Source: Brachyspira hampsonii
GTDB taxonomy: Bacteria > Spirochaetota > Brachyspiria > Brachyspirales > Brachyspiraceae
Direction of reading: 5' to 3'
DNA: 64,000 nucleotides
Assembly (NCBI RefSeq): GCF_002214805.1
Contig: NZ_CP019914.1
Span: 744,001-808,000, forward strand
The notes beneath the pieces are model-generated. The model made no database searches and had not been told where the DNA came from. It saw nothing but the letters and a program-made list of their open reading frames with translations. The translations under genes and the position numbers were made by a program. Shown piece after piece: positions 17,286 through 24,341 of the stretch; within the stretch, counting starts at the first letter, position 1, and each line of letters opens with the position of its first letter.

Positions 17286-17328
17286 TATTTATCTGATATA
17301 CAACTATTTATATAAAAAGAGGTAAAAA

Positions 17329-18072
17329 ATGAAAAAAATACTAATCTTATTAATGGTTATTTCTTCAATAATCATTATGTCATGCGGCGGTTCAAAAACA
17401 TCAGAAACGGAAAACAAACAAATATATGTTGGAATAGATGTTGATTTTCCTCCTTTCGGTTATTTGAATAGTGATGGACAAATAGGCGGATTCGATTATG
17501 ATATAATGAGCGAGATTGCAAAATTATCAGGATTGAATGTGGAGTTTACTCATATGCAGTTTAACGGACTTCTTCCTGCACTTCAGAGAAAAAAAATAGA
17601 TGCTATAATAGCTGCTATGACTGTTACTGAGGAAAGAAAATTATCTGTTAATTTCTCAGAGCCTTATTATGTTTCAAGTCAGGTTATGCTAGTTCATAAA
17701 GATGATGATACAATAAAAACATTTGATGATTTAGTTGGAAAAAATATCGGGGTTGTTATAGGCACTACAGGAGATACTATAATGACTGAAAAAGCAGGTG
17801 TAAATAATGAAAAATTTGATACAGGTGCTGCTGCTGTACTTGCTTTGAAAGAAAAGAAAATATCAGCTGTAGTATTTGATAAAGAGCCTTGTAAAAATTT
17901 TGCTAAATATAATGAAGATATAAAATTAATAGAAAGCGATGCAGTAAAAGAAGATTATGCTATTGCTGTAAGAAAAGATGATACAGCACTTTTAGAAAAA
18001 ATAAATGCAGGACTTTCTCAAATAATGACAAATGGTACTTATGAAAAATTAATAGAAAAGAACTTTCAATAA
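17329..18072 (+). CDS. Polar amino-acid ABC transporter substrate-binding lipoprotein
   Basis: 247 residues. Lipoprotein signal peptide with lipobox IIMSCGG (Cys at about 19). The mature part is a family 3 solute-binding protein: VGIDVDFPPFGYL, GGFDYDIMSEIAKLSG, DAIIAAMTVTEERK, VNFSEPYYVSSQ, GVVIGTTGDT. These contain the Asp/Glu and Arg (EERK) that hold the alpha-amino and carboxyl groups of the ligand. The length is normal. It is an orphan: no permease or ATPase gene is adjacent, so it must share a membrane complex encoded elsewhere. Ribosome-binding site AAGAGGT. A strong terminator follows. Confidence 0.92.
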   Translation: MKKILILLMVISSIIIMSCGGSKTSETENKQIYVGIDVDFPPFGYLNSDGQIGGFDYDIMSEIAKLSGLNVEFTHMQFNGLLPALQRKKIDAIIAAMTVTEERKLSVNFSEPYYVSSQVMLVHKDDDTIKTFDDLVGKNIGVVIGTTGDTIMTEKAGVNNEKFDTGAAAVLALKEKKISAVVFDKEPCKNFAKYNEDIKLIESDAVKEDYAIAVRKDDTALLEKINAGLSQIMTNGTYEKLIEKNFQ

Positions 18073-18101
18073 TTTTACATAAATTAAATTAAAAAGTGTT
18101 T

Positions 18102-18150
18102 AATCTATGCGGTTTAATTTTTTATTAAATTAAGCTGCATAGATTTTTTA
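18102..18150 (+). terminator. Intrinsic terminator after the amino-acid-binding gene
   Basis: AATCTATGC (18102-18110) pairs with GCATAGATT (18137-18145), with further AT pairing inside (TTTAATTT with AAATTAA), followed by TTTTTA. About 30 bases downstream of the stop codon. Confidence 0.85.
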
Positions 18151-18325
18151 TAGGTTCTTTATTAGTTTTTATAAACATATTAAAAACTTAGGAATATTTA
18201 TATACTAAACTTAATTATCAGAAAGTTAATAGTATTATAACAAAAACATCAATAAAATAAGTTTCAGATATTATAATAAACAAAAAGAATGAGTTAAAAT
18301 TATATAAAAATAATTATCATATAAC

Positions 18326-18364
18326 AAAAACTCCCCAATATTTTTTTAATACTGAGGAGTTTTA
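18326..18364. terminator. Bidirectional terminator before 18386
   Basis: ACTCCCCAATATT (from 18330) pairs with AATACTGAGGAGT (to 18360) apart from one unpaired position, flanked by A-run on the left and TTTTA on the right. On the minus strand it ends the 18386-19261 gene. Between this and 18150 (the rest of the 313-base gap) nothing else was seen. Confidence 0.75.
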
Positions 18365-18385
18365 TGCATCACAACAAAATATTTT

Positions 18386-19261
18386 TTATTGTAATGTTAC
18401 AACATAATTCCATTGAGGAACAGGATATCTTCCTGTTTTTCCAATTGATCTGCCGTTAGCATCTGTAATTTCTGCTTCGGCATATAATAAGTATCTTCCT
18501 TTAGGCAAATAATTTCCGCTTGCAGAAGTTCTTCCTGCAAAGTAGAATTGTGTCTGAGCCTGTCCGTCCAATACATATATTTTAGGCAAATAGAATACTA
18601 AATCTCTGCTTAATATATTATAATTATTATCTACTCTTCTAGCATATACTCTTATTTTAGCATATTTTCCTTCAGCAGGAGATTTTACTGCTAAAGTTAT
18701 TAAAACAGGATTATTTCTAGTAGCAACAAATCTGTCATTATAATTAATGATAAACGAACTTATTCTCACATTTGTTTCAGCAGAAACTGCTGCATCCATC
18801 ATCATATTATTATTATTAGGTCTAAGAGTATTAGAACTTGTTACTAAAACTGTATTTTCAGTATTATAAGTATAAGCTGAACCGCTATTATTTGGCTTAA
18901 CTTCAGAAGGTTTTATATCTGGTATATCAAGATTATTTCCAGCTTCATATAATCCGCTGTCTGTAAGATTTATAGAAGAATCTTTATTTGTTGACTTAGT
19001 ATTAGTATTATTATCTGATAATATAGTATTATTTGTAGCTAAGAAATCTTTTTCTTCAGGGGTTATATCCTCACCGAATATATCATCTGTTGTTAAAGTA
19101 TCTTCAGGCATATCATTAGTATCAGAAGACCCAAAATCTAGAACAGGTATATTATTGCTGCTCAATATACTTTTAGTAATAAAAAAACCCGCAGCTAAAA
19201 CTACAAGTAATATTACTATTATAATTATAGGTTTTAATTTTGCTTTCATTTCGTTAGACAT
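18386..19261 (-). CDS. Membrane-anchored protein with disordered linker and C-terminal beta domain
   Basis: 291 residues. One N-terminal membrane segment (about 10-30) with a short cytoplasmic start, then about 120 residues rich in Asn, Asp, Ser and Thr with little predicted fold, then a C-terminal domain of about 125 residues (VRISSFIINYNDRF onward) with alternating hydrophobic strands, resembling an immunoglobulin-like or extracellular adhesion-type module. It ends WNYVVTLQ. The linker would span the periplasm. No family is recognised. It is a stand-alone gene between a terminator and the sigma factor gene upstream. Confidence 0.75.
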   Translation of the reverse strand: MSNEMKAKLKPIIIIVILLVVLAAGFFITKSILSSNNIPVLDFGSSDTNDMPEDTLTTDDIFGEDITPEEKDFLATNNTILSDNNTNTKSTNKDSSINLTDSGLYEAGNNLDIPDIKPSEVKPNNSGSAYTYNTENTVLVTSSNTLRPNNNNMMMDAAVSAETNVRISSFIINYNDRFVATRNNPVLITLAVKSPAEGKYAKIRVYARRVDNNYNILSRDLVFYLPKIYVLDGQAQTQFYFAGRTSASGNYLPKGRYLLYAEAEITDANGRSIGKTGRYPVPQWNYVVTLQ

Positions 19262-19355
19262 AAATTCCCATCCATGATTATAAATTATTATATTAATTTT
19301 TCGGTAAAAATATAAATTGTTTAATAAAAAAATATAATTATAAGATGAAAATTAT

Positions 19356-20285
19356 TTAATCCCATAAGAAACTTTTTAATTCTTTAGATAAATTAAGCCC
19401 CGCAAGTTTCTTTATAGCCTTTATTTGAATCTGTCTTACTCTTTCTCTTGTAATATTTAATTCTTTTCCTGTATCTTCAAGAGTTTTAGCCTCTTTTCCG
19501 TATAATCCGTATCTTGATATAATTACAGTTCTTTCTTTTTCATCTAAGCATTTAAGTGCCTCTGTTAAAGTATCTCTCAAACTATCCATAAATGCTTTCT
19601 GATGCGGTGAAGGGAAATTTTTATCTTCTATAATAGAAGTCATATCATTATTATCCGAATTTCTGAAAAAAGAATCAACACTAGCAGTATCCTGAGTAAA
19701 TATCATTATATACGAGAGAGTTTTTCTATCTATTTTCATTTCTTTAGCTATTTCATCTATAGTAGGCTCTCTGCCCAATTTTTGAGTAAGTATTTTTGAA
19801 GTTTGTATGCTCTTTTTTATCAGCCTTGCTATATGCATAGGAAATCTTATAATATGCCTTTTGCTTGATATTTCTTTAACTATGCTCTGCTTTATCCACC
19901 AAACACCGTAAGTAGAAAATTTAAATCCTTTTTTATATTCAAATCTTTTAACCGCCTCTATAAGACCGATATTACCCTCATCTATTATATCAATAAAAGG
20001 TACTCCGCTGTTATAATATCTCTTTGCTATGCTTATTACGAGTCTCAAATTAGATTTTACAAGTTTATGCTGTATAGAATCTATTTCTTTATCTATCTCT
20101 TCTATTTTTTTTAAAGATTCTGCATCATCATTATTTTCTAATGCTGCTCTATTATCCCGGCAAACTTCAAGACGCTGCCATAAATCAAGTTCTTCTTCTT
20201 TAGTGAGTCTTCTTATTTCACCTATTTGCTTTAAATATACGCTAACAGGTCCCTTATACTCTTGATTAATATCTTTTTTTAACAA
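19356..20285 (-). CDS. RNA polymerase sigma-70 family factor, compact (group 1/2 type)
   Basis: 309 residues with regions 1.2 (PVSVYLKQIGEIRRLTKEEE), 2 (NLRLVISIAKRYYNSGVPF, IDEGNIGLIEAVKRFEYKKG, FSTYGVWWIKQSIVKE), 3 and 4 (ERTVIISRYGLYGKEAKTLE, then the helix-turn-helix ITRERVRQIQIKAIKKL). Region 1.1 and the large non-conserved insertion of primary sigma factors are missing, as in RpoS/SigB-like group 2 factors, so it is more likely an alternative sigma than the housekeeping one. The start is TTG at 20285 with GGGAAAG just upstream; no ATG fits before region 1.2. Confidence 0.93.
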   Translation of the reverse strand: MLKKDINQEYKGPVSVYLKQIGEIRRLTKEEELDLWQRLEVCRDNRAALENNDDAESLKKIEEIDKEIDSIQHKLVKSNLRLVISIAKRYYNSGVPFIDIIDEGNIGLIEAVKRFEYKKGFKFSTYGVWWIKQSIVKEISSKRHIIRFPMHIARLIKKSIQTSKILTQKLGREPTIDEIAKEMKIDRKTLSYIMIFTQDTASVDSFFRNSDNNDMTSIIEDKNFPSPHQKAFMDSLRDTLTEALKCLDEKERTVIISRYGLYGKEAKTLEDTGKELNITRERVRQIQIKAIKKLAGLNLSKELKSFLWD

Positions 20286-20365
20286 TTACTTTCCCTAAAA
20301 CAAAAAAACATTACTATTAGGATATAAGATTTTTGTAAATTGTCAAGTATATAATAAATATTTAA

Positions 20366-21805
20366 TTATAAAGGGCAGTCAAATATATGAGCATTCCTAA
20401 CATTTTCTAAATATCTAATAAATATATAAAAAATGATAGGGTCAATCCTTACATCATATCCTAAAAAATTTTCATACATATAAGATATTACTTCATTCGC
20501 TATATTTCCCGAACTATCCTTGGATATTCTAGTATATAAACTATCATAAGAATCTACTATCTCCAAAGCTTTAGCAGGAAAATATGATAATGCCGTTAAA
20601 TTATCAATATCATTAGCATCATAAGTTAATATGTTTTCTATATTATTATTATAACTTTTATTTGAAAACTGTTTATTATACATATTTGTAAATATACCAT
20701 ATCCATTTCCATAATATTCATGATGAAGTCCTACTGTAGTATATGTATATTCATTCTGTGCCATACAATATTTAAGCAAATTGAATCCTAATACAGCATG
20801 ATTATCTCCTTCATTACTGCTCACTATAGGAATATTAGGAAGTATATCTACAAGTGCTATATCATGCCAAAAAGCAGCTCTGGCATAATACTTTATCTCA
20901 TTTTGCTCTATTTTTCTAAAACCTACTTTAGATATATCTTCTATTCTATCCGCTTTAGTAAGTAAATTATATTTTTTACCTATTTCATTATAATATGAAT
21001 AATATTTCTTTTTATAATCTACTCTTAATTTAGAAGCTACGCCTCTTGATATCTCATCATTATAATAATATAAAAACTCTACCATCATAATAAATACTCT
21101 GTTGCTATGGCATATTACATTATCATCTTTAAATGATGAAATATTATTGAATATAACCTTATCACTATGCTCTTTATCTAATATATTAACTATAGTACCT
21201 ATAATATCTGCAAAAAGAAGATCATCTTTCTTAACATTTTGATAGTTTTTTAAATCCGATATATTATTCTGTTTTATATAATTTAAATGGTATATCAAAT
21301 TTAATCTTTCTATGATACCTATATCTGTTAAAATATTTCCTATTAATTTCGCTAATTCCAAATCTATTTTATTCTGTGTTATAAATAATTTTAATTTATT
21401 AAATAATTCTTTTAGATAATCTATTCTTTCTATATTTCTTATTGATATTAATTCATTAAAATGCGTATCATAGTATTCTTTATCAGTTTCAAATTTGCAG
21501 TTCTTATACAATGAATAAAATATATTAATATCATGTATATCAGCATGCTGTTTATTTAAATCTATAGCTAATTGCTTGCCGATTATTGAAATTAATGATT
21601 TATCCACATAAATTGAAACTCTCTTAATATATTGTGATTCATCTAATTGGGATAAAACATCTTCTATTTGTTCGCAAGGTACTACACTTAATATACCATC
21701 TTCACTAATAATGATAATATCCAGATGCATATCTTTTATGCTGTCGATATTACTCTTTATTTGCGGCAAATCTATTAAAGAATATTTTTTTAAATCTACT
21801 ATCAT
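20366..21805 (-). CDS. Divergent HD-GYP-like phosphohydrolase
   Basis: 479 residues. The N-terminal 200 residues are of unknown type. The C-terminal half has the metal ligands of an HD domain: His in HSNRVF (about 233), HD in FWHDIALVD (about 314-315), HH in HHEYYGNGYG (about 361-362) and Asp in EIVDSYDSLY (about 417). HD-GYP enzymes hydrolyse cyclic di-GMP; here the signature HHExxDGxGYP is changed to HHEYYGNGYG and HDxGK to HDIALVD, so activity is plausible but the substrate is uncertain. No receiver or membrane segment is visible. Confidence 0.75.
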   Translation of the reverse strand: MIVDLKKYSLIDLPQIKSNIDSIKDMHLDIIIISEDGILSVVPCEQIEDVLSQLDESQYIKRVSIYVDKSLISIIGKQLAIDLNKQHADIHDINIFYSLYKNCKFETDKEYYDTHFNELISIRNIERIDYLKELFNKLKLFITQNKIDLELAKLIGNILTDIGIIERLNLIYHLNYIKQNNISDLKNYQNVKKDDLLFADIIGTIVNILDKEHSDKVIFNNISSFKDDNVICHSNRVFIMMVEFLYYYNDEISRGVASKLRVDYKKKYYSYYNEIGKKYNLLTKADRIEDISKVGFRKIEQNEIKYYARAAFWHDIALVDILPNIPIVSSNEGDNHAVLGFNLLKYCMAQNEYTYTTVGLHHEYYGNGYGIFTNMYNKQFSNKSYNNNIENILTYDANDIDNLTALSYFPAKALEIVDSYDSLYTRISKDSSGNIANEVISYMYENFLGYDVRIDPIIFYIFIRYLENVRNAHIFDCPL

Positions 21806-21900
21806 ATAGCTATTCCATTAACAAATTATACTTGCTAATATTTTATATCATTTTACATTAATTACTAGTTTATTTTTATTTTTTTAAATAATTATTTATG

Positions 21901-21928
21901 TTGATATTTATACAATTTTTGTTATATT
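21901..21928 (+). promoter_or_regulatory. Probable promoter of the PepSY-like gene cluster
   Basis: TTGATA (21901-21906), 16-base spacer, TATATT (21923-21928). The predicted start, about 21935, lies upstream of the chosen ATG at 21949 and downstream of the earlier in-frame ATG at 21898, which supports the later start. Confidence 0.45.
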
Positions 21929-21948
21929 TATGGTATAGCGTTAAAAAA

Positions 21949-22287
21949 ATGAAAAAAACAGTAATATTATTATTTATTCTTATTAACATGGTCTTATTTC
22001 CATACGATAATTTGATTCCTAAAAAATCGGTTTATTTTATAAATGACTATATTAATTATAATAATATAATAAGTATATATAAAACATCTGAATTTTATGA
22101 AGTGATGCTCAATGATGATATAGCAGTACATTTTGATTTAGACGAATATTGTCAGAAACTAAATGGTAATTCATCACTTACACACATAAACTTCATAGAT
22201 AAAAAAGTATTAAATACTGTAACGAATCCTAATGCTGCAATTATAAATATAAAAAATATGGAATATGTATGTAATAAGTTTAGATAA
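21949..22287 (+). CDS. Secreted protein related to PepSY-like (DUF2874-type) family, divergent
   Basis: 112 residues from the ATG at 21949 (MKKTVILLFILINMVLF, a signal peptide). An in-frame ATG at 21898 would prepend a hydrophobic stretch and overlaps the promoter, so it is not used. The mature part resembles one and a half of the repeats in the two related proteins at 22362 and 23746: an isoleucine-rich segment with SIYKTSEFYEVMLNDDIAVH where the others have IYVEMDRKTYEIALDNGVEI. The second repeat is shortened. Function unknown; periplasmic or outer-membrane-associated. Confidence 0.6.
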   Translation: MKKTVILLFILINMVLFPYDNLIPKKSVYFINDYINYNNIISIYKTSEFYEVMLNDDIAVHFDLDEYCQKLNGNSSLTHINFIDKKVLNTVTNPNAAIINIKNMEYVCNKFR

Positions 22288-22361
22288 TTATAGATTTTGC
22301 AGGAATGCTAATTGCAGAAAAGACTTATGATGCTAATTAGAAAATAAAAACAAGAGGAAAC

Positions 22362-22787
22362 ATGAATAAGAAAATAATATTATTATTTTTAACAGTGTCT
22401 ATTTTCGCATACGCTGACGGAATGTATATTGCTCCAAATCAGCTGCCGAGCAATATACTTCAATTTATAAAAACACATTTCCAAAATACAGCAATTATAT
22501 ATGTTGAAATGGATAGAAAGACTTATGAAATAGCTTTAGACAACGGAGTTGAAATAGAGTTCTTCAGAAATGGTGAATTAAAAGAGATAGATGGAAATTA
22601 TACTGCTTTGCCTTCAAATATACTTCCTCAATCTGTAGCAAATACAGTAGCTAAAACTTATCCAAATACAGTAATAACTAAAATCAAAAAGAAATGGAAT
22701 ATATACGAAGTAAAACTCAATAATATGATGGAGCTTTATATAGATGCTAGCAGCGGACAGCTTTTAGGACAGAAATTTGATGATTAA
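22362..22787 (+). CDS. Secreted PepSY-like (DUF2874-type) protein
   Basis: 141 residues. Signal peptide (residues 1-18, ending FAYADG). Two internal repeats: LPSNILQFIKTHFQNTAI with YEIALDNGVEIEF, and LPQSVANTVAKTYPNTVI with YEVKLNNMMELYI. This is the layout of the BLIP/PepSY-like family, small periplasmic proteins of unknown role common in host-associated bacteria. AGAGGAA ribosome-binding site. It is 20 bases upstream of the barrel protein gene and likely co-transcribed. Confidence 0.85.
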   Translation: MNKKIILLFLTVSIFAYADGMYIAPNQLPSNILQFIKTHFQNTAIIYVEMDRKTYEIALDNGVEIEFFRNGELKEIDGNYTALPSNILPQSVANTVAKTYPNTVITKIKKKWNIYEVKLNNMMELYIDASSGQLLGQKFDD

Positions 22788-22807
22788 AAATAAAAATTGG
22801 AGAAATC

Positions 22808-23479
22808 ATGATAAAAAAACATTATATCATAATATATTTATTAATTATAATATTAACTATTTCTAATAATGTTTATGCTATAAGGCATGGACTTGATTTT
22901 AATGTTAATGTGCCTATAGGAATGGGAATAATGATTCCTCATGGCAGTATTCCTCAATATGAGCCTGCAGGCAATGAAGTAAATTTTCAAGGTGGCGTTG
23001 GTATAGGATTAGGATATTATTTAGGGATAAGTGATTTAGTGAGCATGAGTTTTTTAGGTACTTTTTCTTATTCATATAATAAAACAAGCATTCATAAAAA
23101 TAATATAAACATTAATTATATTTATGAGGCTAATTCACTTACTTTTGGAGGAATGCCTAAGGTTTATATAGGAAATTTCTCTTTAGGTTTGGATATAGGA
23201 ATAAGACTTTCTTTAGGTCCTGGTATAACATTACGATATAAAGGAAAAGATTATAATTTAGGAGGTAACCTAAAACCTAGAACATATTTAAAGTTTGTAG
23301 CCGATTATAATATATTTTTCAGAGAAGACATGGCTATAGCTATTGGATTATATTTAGGATATGATTGGGGATTTAGGCTTATAAATACAGATATACCAGA
23401 AATTACAAAAGGCGAAGCGTACGGAAATTTAGATTTAGGATTACAAATAGCTTATAGATATGCATCTTTCTTTAGGTAG
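22808..23479 (+). CDS. Outer-membrane beta-barrel protein
   Basis: 223 residues. Signal peptide (about 1-24, ending NNVYA). The rest alternates Gly/aromatic and polar residues as amphipathic strands (GGVGIGLGYYLGISDLVSMS, FLGTFSYSYN, FSLGLDIGIRLSLGPG, MAIAIGLYLGYDWGF) and ends with a strand closing in phenylalanine (YASFFR), although the very last residue is Arg. This fits an 8-strand barrel of the opacity/OmpA-like kind. Co-transcribed with the PepSY-like gene upstream. Specific role unknown. Confidence 0.8.
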   Translation: MIKKHYIIIYLLIIILTISNNVYAIRHGLDFNVNVPIGMGIMIPHGSIPQYEPAGNEVNFQGGVGIGLGYYLGISDLVSMSFLGTFSYSYNKTSIHKNNININYIYEANSLTFGGMPKVYIGNFSLGLDIGIRLSLGPGITLRYKGKDYNLGGNLKPRTYLKFVADYNIFFREDMAIAIGLYLGYDWGFRLINTDIPEITKGEAYGNLDLGLQIAYRYASFFR

Positions 23480-23498
23480 AAAATAATAAATTTTAAAC

Positions 23499-23579
23499 CA
23501 CGCGTTAAACTAGTTCTAAAAATATAGATACACAATAATCATAATGTAAACTATAAATTTTAATATTTTTTACCGCGTG
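23499..23579. repeat. Repeat-like element E1 with inverted ends
   Basis: CACGCG (23499-23504) and CGCGTG (23574-23579) bracket an AT-rich core that contains ACTAGTTC. The reverse complement (CACGCGGTAA ... CGCGTGGTTTAA) resembles element E2 at 59242-59326 (CGCACGGTAA ... CGTGCGGTTAA) in its ends, length of about 80-85 bases and ACTAGTTC core motif. It may be a dispersed intergenic repeat; two copies in one window are weak evidence. Confidence 0.35.
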
Positions 23580-23698
23580 ATGTTAAAGCCAATCAATTAA
23601 AAAACGCTTGTGCGGGTATGAGTTTAAATATAAATAAAATTTCTGATGCATATATAGCTATAAATAAAAATGGGCGAGAAATAAATTACAAAAAATAA
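23564..23698 (+). pseudogene. Short coding-like fragment, probable gene remnant
   Basis: An open frame of 44 codons to TAA at 23696, with the first ATG at 23618 (26 codons from there). It reads PRDVKANQLKNACAG then MSLNINKISDAYIAINKNG and ends INYKK. The composition looks protein-like and the DNA is more GC-rich (ACGCTTGTGCGGG) than its surroundings, but no ribosome-binding site or promoter was found. It may be the 3' end of a lost gene next to element E1. Not recognised. Confidence 0.3.
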
Positions 23699-23728
23699 AA
23701 AGGCTGCAATATATGAAAATTACAGCCT
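23690..23728 (-). terminator. Intrinsic terminator of the PepSY-like gene at 23746
   Basis: On the minus strand AGGCTGTAAT (23728-23719) pairs with ATTGCAGCCT (23710-23701), one mismatch, 8-base loop, followed by TTTTTATTTTT. It sits 18 bases after the stop codon. Confidence 0.8.
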
Positions 23729-23745
23729 ATTATAAATTATTTATT

Positions 23746-24183
23746 TTATTTATATCTTTGTCCGAATAATTGTCCGTTTTCGGATATTAATAATTCCATA
23801 CCATTATTTAATTTTACTTTATAATTGCCCCATTCTCTTTTTATTTTCACTACTATAGATTGAGGGTATGTATTTTTTATAGTGCTTAAAACACTTCTTG
23901 GTATAATATTTTCAGGAACTCCATTATATTTTCCATCTACATTAACCCATTCTCCAGAATATGAAAAATCTATTTTTGCCCCATTTGATAATGTTACTTT
24001 GTATCCGCCTTCTTTGCTTCCTTTTAATTTAAAAACTTGGGTATTAGGGTAGGCAGATTTGATAAAAGACATAGTTTTTTGTGATATGTTATTATCATAC
24101 TGACCATAATACTGAGAGAATGCAGTGATTTGCAAAACGAAAATCAATGCAATAGTCATAATAATATTCTTTTTCATATTCAT
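23746..24183 (-). CDS. Secreted PepSY-like (DUF2874-type) protein
   Basis: 145 residues, the third family member in this cluster, on the opposite strand. Signal peptide (about 1-23, ending ITAFSQ). Two repeats: ISQKTMSFIKSAYPNTQVFK with YKVTLSNGAKIDF, and IPRSVLSTIKNTYPQSIVVK with YKVKLNNGMELLI. The C-terminus GQLFGQRYK matches GQLLGQKFDD in the protein at 22362. AAGGAG precedes the first ATG by 8 bases. The inverted copy suggests duplication with inversion around the barrel gene. Confidence 0.85.
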   Translation of the reverse strand: MNMKKNIIMTIALIFVLQITAFSQYYGQYDNNISQKTMSFIKSAYPNTQVFKLKGSKEGGYKVTLSNGAKIDFSYSGEWVNVDGKYNGVPENIIPRSVLSTIKNTYPQSIVVKIKREWGNYKVKLNNGMELLISENGQLFGQRYK

Positions 24184-24275
24184 AATATGAACTCCTTAAA
24201 TTTATTTAACTTATTAGACGAATTTTTATATAAAAAGTTCCCAATAAAATAAAAAAAATTTGATTTAAAATTGAA

Positions 24276-24306
24276 AAAGGCTCAAGTATTAAAAACTCAA
24301 GCCTTT
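24276..24306. terminator. Terminator of htpG
   Basis: AAAGGCTCAAGT (24276-24287) and ACTCAAGCCTTT (24295-24306) pair over 12 bp on the minus strand when two G-T pairs are allowed, with a 7-base loop and a T-rich tail (TTTTTC). It also has TTTTATTATTTTTTT on its right, so it may work both ways. Confidence 0.7.
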
Positions 24307-24341
24307 TATTATTTTTTTATAAATTATTTATTTTTAATGAT

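Noticed and set aside
21898-21948. Earlier start for the divergent PepSY-like gene
   Set aside because: It lies on the predicted -35 box and adds a second hydrophobic segment in front of a normal signal peptide.
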